From: Archilochus colubris
Lineage: Eukaryota > Chordata > Aves > Apodiformes > Trochilidae
Direction: 5' to 3'
Assembly: GCA_023079485.1 (NCBI GenBank)
Contig: CM041108.1
Coordinates: forward strand, 5,208,001-5,272,000
DNA: 64,000 nt
Notes under the pieces: generated by a model
Database searches by the model: none
Seen by the model: the letters and a program-made list of their open reading frames with translations, nothing else
What the model was told of the DNA's origin: nothing
Program-made: the position numbers and the translations under genes
Shown: positions 60,603-64,000 of the stretch, piece by piece
Layout: each line of letters begins with the position of its first letter
How positions within the stretch are numbered: position 1 is the stretch's first letter

Positions 60603-61453
60603 TCAGGAGTAGTGGATCCAGGTGGGTTGCTCCTTAATTCGAACTGCAGTGACGGTGGTGAGCAACACTTGAAAGGATCCTTCCCATTTCTCTTGCAGAG
60701 GTTTCCCTAAAAGATTCTGAACATATAACCAATCACCAGGGTTAAAAGGATGCAGTTTACAATCAGATTGCTTAGGTTGGTGATCCACCACCACCGTGGC
60801 ATTTTTATCAAAGTGCTTCCCCACAGCTATAACATAATCATACACATATTGATTACCTATTTGCTCTACAGCCTCACTATTTACAGTCTGCATGGCATAA
60901 GGTCTCCCATATAAAATTTCAAACGGGTCCCAGTTTTTCTTTTGAGCGGGGCTTCACCCTTAGTCTGATTAGAGCAATAGGTAAGGCTTGGTGCCACTGC
61001 AAGTTAGTTTCCTGGCATATTTTTGCAAGTTGTTATTTAATGAGATGATTCATTTTTTCTACTTGCCCACTAGCTTGAGGTCTATAAGGCGTGTGCAATT
61101 GCCATTTGATTTGCAGTGCCTTACTTATTGCTCGTACAATTTTAGCACAAAAGTGCGAGCTTCTGTCCAAGGAGATGCTCCTAGGCACCCCGAACCTCGG
61201 AATGATTTCATTAAACAAGACTTTAGTTACTTCTTTTTCTTTGTTTGTTCTGCATGGGAACGCTTCAAGCCACCCAGAAAATGTATCAGTCAAAACCAAG
61301 AGGTACTTATACCCCCCTTTCTCTTGGGAGTTCAGAGAAATCAATCTGCCACACTTCCCCTGGGAATTTTCCTCTATCAATTACTCCCTGGTGAACCTCT
61401 GTTCCCAAAAGGTGCTGAGGAGCTTTCCTGAAGCCTTCCTTCTAGTGCAGACT
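60603..61453 (-). pseudogene. ERV pol integrase fragment, broken (copy 2)
   Basis: The core frame (61,033-61,380) is identical to copy 1, with the same D, D-X35-E residues and the same stop after the core. The C-terminal frame (60,603-60,893) has two amino-acid changes (R to Q and R to W) and ends earlier: the CGA codon of copy 1 is TGA here, a CpG-to-TpG nonsense change that arose after the duplication. Confidence 0.85.
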
Positions 61454-62556
61454 TAAAGGAGGATCTCCTCTGCTCTTTCTGTACAGCTGCAGCTTTGCTG
61501 ATGAGATCAAACATCCAACAGTTGCTGGTCTCGTCTGCTGTCATCCCACCCAGCAAGCACTGGAGAAGTTGGGTATGATCAGGACTCGGAGATCACAGAC
61601 AAAATCAATCACATGCTGCTAACGGGTACTCTCCTGATCTGATCAAGACACACTGGGACCTGCAGACCAGAAGGACTTTCTTGGCATAGAAGTTTGCTGT
61701 GTCTTTTGGATAAGGCAGCAGCAGAAGAGGAGACTGAGTGTACCCCACTGCATGAGAATGAACAGTCCCATAAGGCAGCTGAAATCAAGCAGCACCCCAA
61801 AGCCCAGCTGGTCCTTGCTATGGGCTGCAGGCATGACTTGCAAAAAAAGGGAAATACCAATCCTCTTGCCACAAAAATAAAACCCCAGATCCGATGCTGG
61901 TGATGTGGAATCTCAAGCCCCCACTTAAGGAACAGCAGCAATACACAGTCCTTCCAAGACATGCAGGTAGGACTGTGTCCCTCACACAGGCAGACAGATT
62001 GCTCGCCACAGTGGCCTTGTTCCACTCTGCAAGAGCAACTGGGCACATCTGTACGAGGTGGAGGATCACTGAGAGAGACCTTGGCTTCCAGGGTAAGGCT
62101 GGCAGTCAGGGAGGGAAGCAGCAAAGACAATCATGGTCTTGCTGACTGGAGCCCCCCAAGGACATGAGCTGTCACGGGTGAGAGCACCACAAGACGCAGA
62201 TCTTAATGTTAAAAAACTTTCCTGCTTCATTATTAAATACATCAATCAGGCACATTACCAGTAGAAATATGCATGCTACAAATGTCCACTGTTTAAATGT
62301 GGACAAAACAGTTTGGTATCTAAGACTGCCAGCACCTGCACAATTAAACACTCTGCTCATACTCCTCCTTCTGTGTGCAAAGGGGATTTAACCAGACACA
62401 TAAAAAGGGAAAAGAGCTTTCTGCTTCTTTTCCTCTTTCTGTAAGAAGCATCCTTCAGGATAAAGAGAACTGGAAACAAAGCAACTTTATCTTGTGTTTC
62501 TGCTCTCAGATCAGATGTGATTGTTTTGAATTAACAAACATGCAAGGAACACTTAG
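61454..62556 (-). other. duplicated flank and putative intron (copy 2)
   Basis: This is equivalent to 49,841-50,943, with about four base changes. No gene was recognised. Confidence 0.4.
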
Positions 62557-62735
62557 ATTCCTCACAATAACTGTTCCTACAGCAGGGAATAAAAGCTGCA
62601 TCAGTCAGTAGGGCTTTGCAAACAGGACACAAGAACTCATCAGGGATGGGATTATCATCAGAGGAGGAGGAGGATGAGGAGGGCTCTTTAGATAAATAGA
62701 AAGGCTTTTCCTTCTTTCCTCTGGCATATGCTTCC
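62557..62735 (-). pseudogene. RBBP6-like exon (RING-finger start), copy 2
   Basis: I saw no difference from 50,944-51,122 across the coding segment, including the altered CTAAGT donor and the CRNS substitution. The defects therefore predate the duplication. Absence of coding differences is not evidence of selection at this level of identity. The gene's other domains are not in the window. Confidence 0.75.
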
Positions 62736-62867
62736 CTGGAAGCAGGATGGGGAAGGAAAAAGACAAAAGTTAAACACAGGCACAAGGAAAATTTTTCCAA
62801 GTTTTGGATTTTATCAAAGGAAGTAAGAGATGGAATTTCTGGGTGAAATTTTATACTGGAAAGCCCA

Positions 62868-62978
62868 GTATCTCTCAGCCCAGGAGAGCCCAGATTCCTT
62901 CTTTGAACCTAGGACACACTGCTGGCTCATGATCAACTTGGTGCCCACCAGGACCCCTCCCAGCCTGTGCTGAAGGTA
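62868..62978 (-). mobile_element. CR1 LINE fragment (copy 2)
   Basis: This is the duplicate of the CR1 piece at 51,255-51,365, carried along in the segmental duplication and in the same position relative to the RBBP6-like exon. Confidence 0.65.
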
Positions 62979-63678
62979 CAGAGAGAATCCAAGGCTGTGT
63001 CATTAGATACAGATTATTTAAGCTGGCAGACTGTAGGGCACAAAGAAGCTAGAATGGAGAGGCTGGGACAACCGAAAAGCTATTAGACAACGTTTTCTGT
63101 CAGAAATTATAGAAATGAGGGACAAACATCAGTGACAATGCTGATGTTCAGCAAAAAAAGCAAAACAATTACCAAATGAGCCACTGAGACATTTCACTTC
63201 ACTGCTTGATAAGAACTGGAAATACACCAAGAGTAAATTCACTGAAGAGATTTTTTCGTTGGTGGTGATTTTCACAGCTGAATCAGAATCAGAAAAGCAC
63301 TCAACAGGCAGCTGAAAGAAACTCGGCCCCCAAGTTACCAACAAATAGGACTGCGTGGGGATACCAGATTTAGAATAAACTAGGTTTAATATTAAACGAT
63401 GTCTTTCTTCCAGTAACAAAAGAAAGACTTTTTGTGCCTTGTAACAGGAAACGGTGCAACAAAGTGAGCACGTTATCCTACTGCAGATTTTCCTCTCAGA
63501 ATTACAGGATTTTGGGACAACTGAAACATTACAGGATTTTGGGACACCTGAAACATTACAGGCATGCGTGGCAATGCTACTGGCTGCCTTTTCCTCGTGA
63601 AAATAGGGAGAGAAGAGGGAAAAATATTCCAGCACACTCCACCTCCAACCCCCAACCAACCAACACAGGTATTCTTAC
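62979..63678 (-). other. putative intron (copy 2)
   Basis: This is equivalent to 51,366-52,065 and includes the 27-bp short tandem repeat at about 63,505-63,563. No coding signature was seen. Confidence 0.4.
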
Positions 63679-64000
63679 CTCTAAATCTCCTGCTCCACAA
63701 TGACAGGCAGCAACCCCGCTTCTTCCCGTGACACTCCACTCCTCCTCAGAGCCAGGGACTGCAGGAAGGCTCAGCCAGGGATGATCTCCTCCCCCCTGGG
63801 AACAGCTCCCTGAGCTGACACACAACCCCATCTCCATGCTGGCAGCAGTGGGTGCCTGAGGGCTCCCTGTGGCAGGGCCGACTCAGGAGGGAGCTCCACG
63901 GCTCTTCCCAGCACCCGGTGGATGTGGATTCTGAGGAGCAGGTGGCAGCTGGTGGGAAAGGAACAGAGGGGAACAGCAGCCCAGCAAGGAGCAGGAGGAA
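63679..64000 (-). other. possible 5' exon with splice donor (copy 2, cut by window end)
   Basis: This is equivalent to 52,066-52,387. The GTAAGAAT donor is preserved. Sequence beyond 64,000 would show where the duplication ends. Confidence 0.3.

Larger units (their letters stand above)
59899..64000. repeat. segmental duplication, copy 2 (runs off the window)
   Basis: This is the partner of 48,286-52,387, direct orientation, offset 11,613 bp. Several of the differences are CpG in copy 1 and TpG or CpA in copy 2 (a cluster at about 60,604-60,630, and 63,749). This is the expected decay of methylated CpG. The block includes the env and integrase fragments, the RBBP6-like exon, a CR1 fragment and the possible 5' exon. 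Confidence 0.95.

Overview
The window is avian chromosomal DNA. The evidence is the CR1 retrotransposons, one with the typical ATTCTATGAT-type 3' end, the bird-style endogenous retrovirus (ERV) pieces, and the lack of any bacterial gene organisation. Almost none of the open frames look like real genes. The window reads as a transition from ordinary unique DNA into satellite, ERV and duplicated sequence, of the kind found near centromeres, in heterochromatic blocks or on a W chromosome. The exact species and chromosome cannot be told from this sequence.

Layout. (1) Positions 1-21,737 are unique, moderately AT-rich sequence with small microsatellites and no recognised exon. (2) At 21,738-21,888 a minus-strand CR1 tail is fused directly to a satellite. 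(3) From 21,889 to about 43,661 lies one uninterrupted head-to-tail tandem array of a ~191-bp monomer, about 114 copies in one orientation. It is split into two sequence families (A, 21.9-28.4 kb; B, 28.4-43.7 kb), with irregular higher-order repeats including a 2,490-bp tandem duplication. (4) From 43.7 to 47.6 kb is a mosaic of plus-strand ERV debris: an envelope transmembrane fragment, an A-tailed insertion, a duplicated envelope tail, two unrelated LTRs and a GC-rich leader. (5) From 47.6 to 49.8 kb is a broken minus-strand ERV (integrase, then env). (6) From 49.8 to 52.5 kb is a minus-strand fragment related to RBBP6, with one recognisable exon. (7) From 52.5 to 57.9 kb are CR1 fragments in both orientations, a broken C2H2 zinc-finger gene, a minisatellite and a CpG-rich block. 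(8) At 57.87-57.96 kb is a lone, diverged, inverted piece of the 191-bp satellite beside a possible exon. (9) From 59.9 kb to the window end is a second copy of blocks 5 and 6, roughly 99.5% identical by eye and offset by 11,613 bp.

The genes do not form a pathway. What links the parts is duplication and insertion. The ERV was already broken before the large duplication, and the RBBP6-like exon carries the same altered splice donor in both copies. The most notable items are the two-family satellite with its higher-order structure, its outlier fragment 14 kb away, and the recent segmental duplication carrying an RBBP6-like exon.
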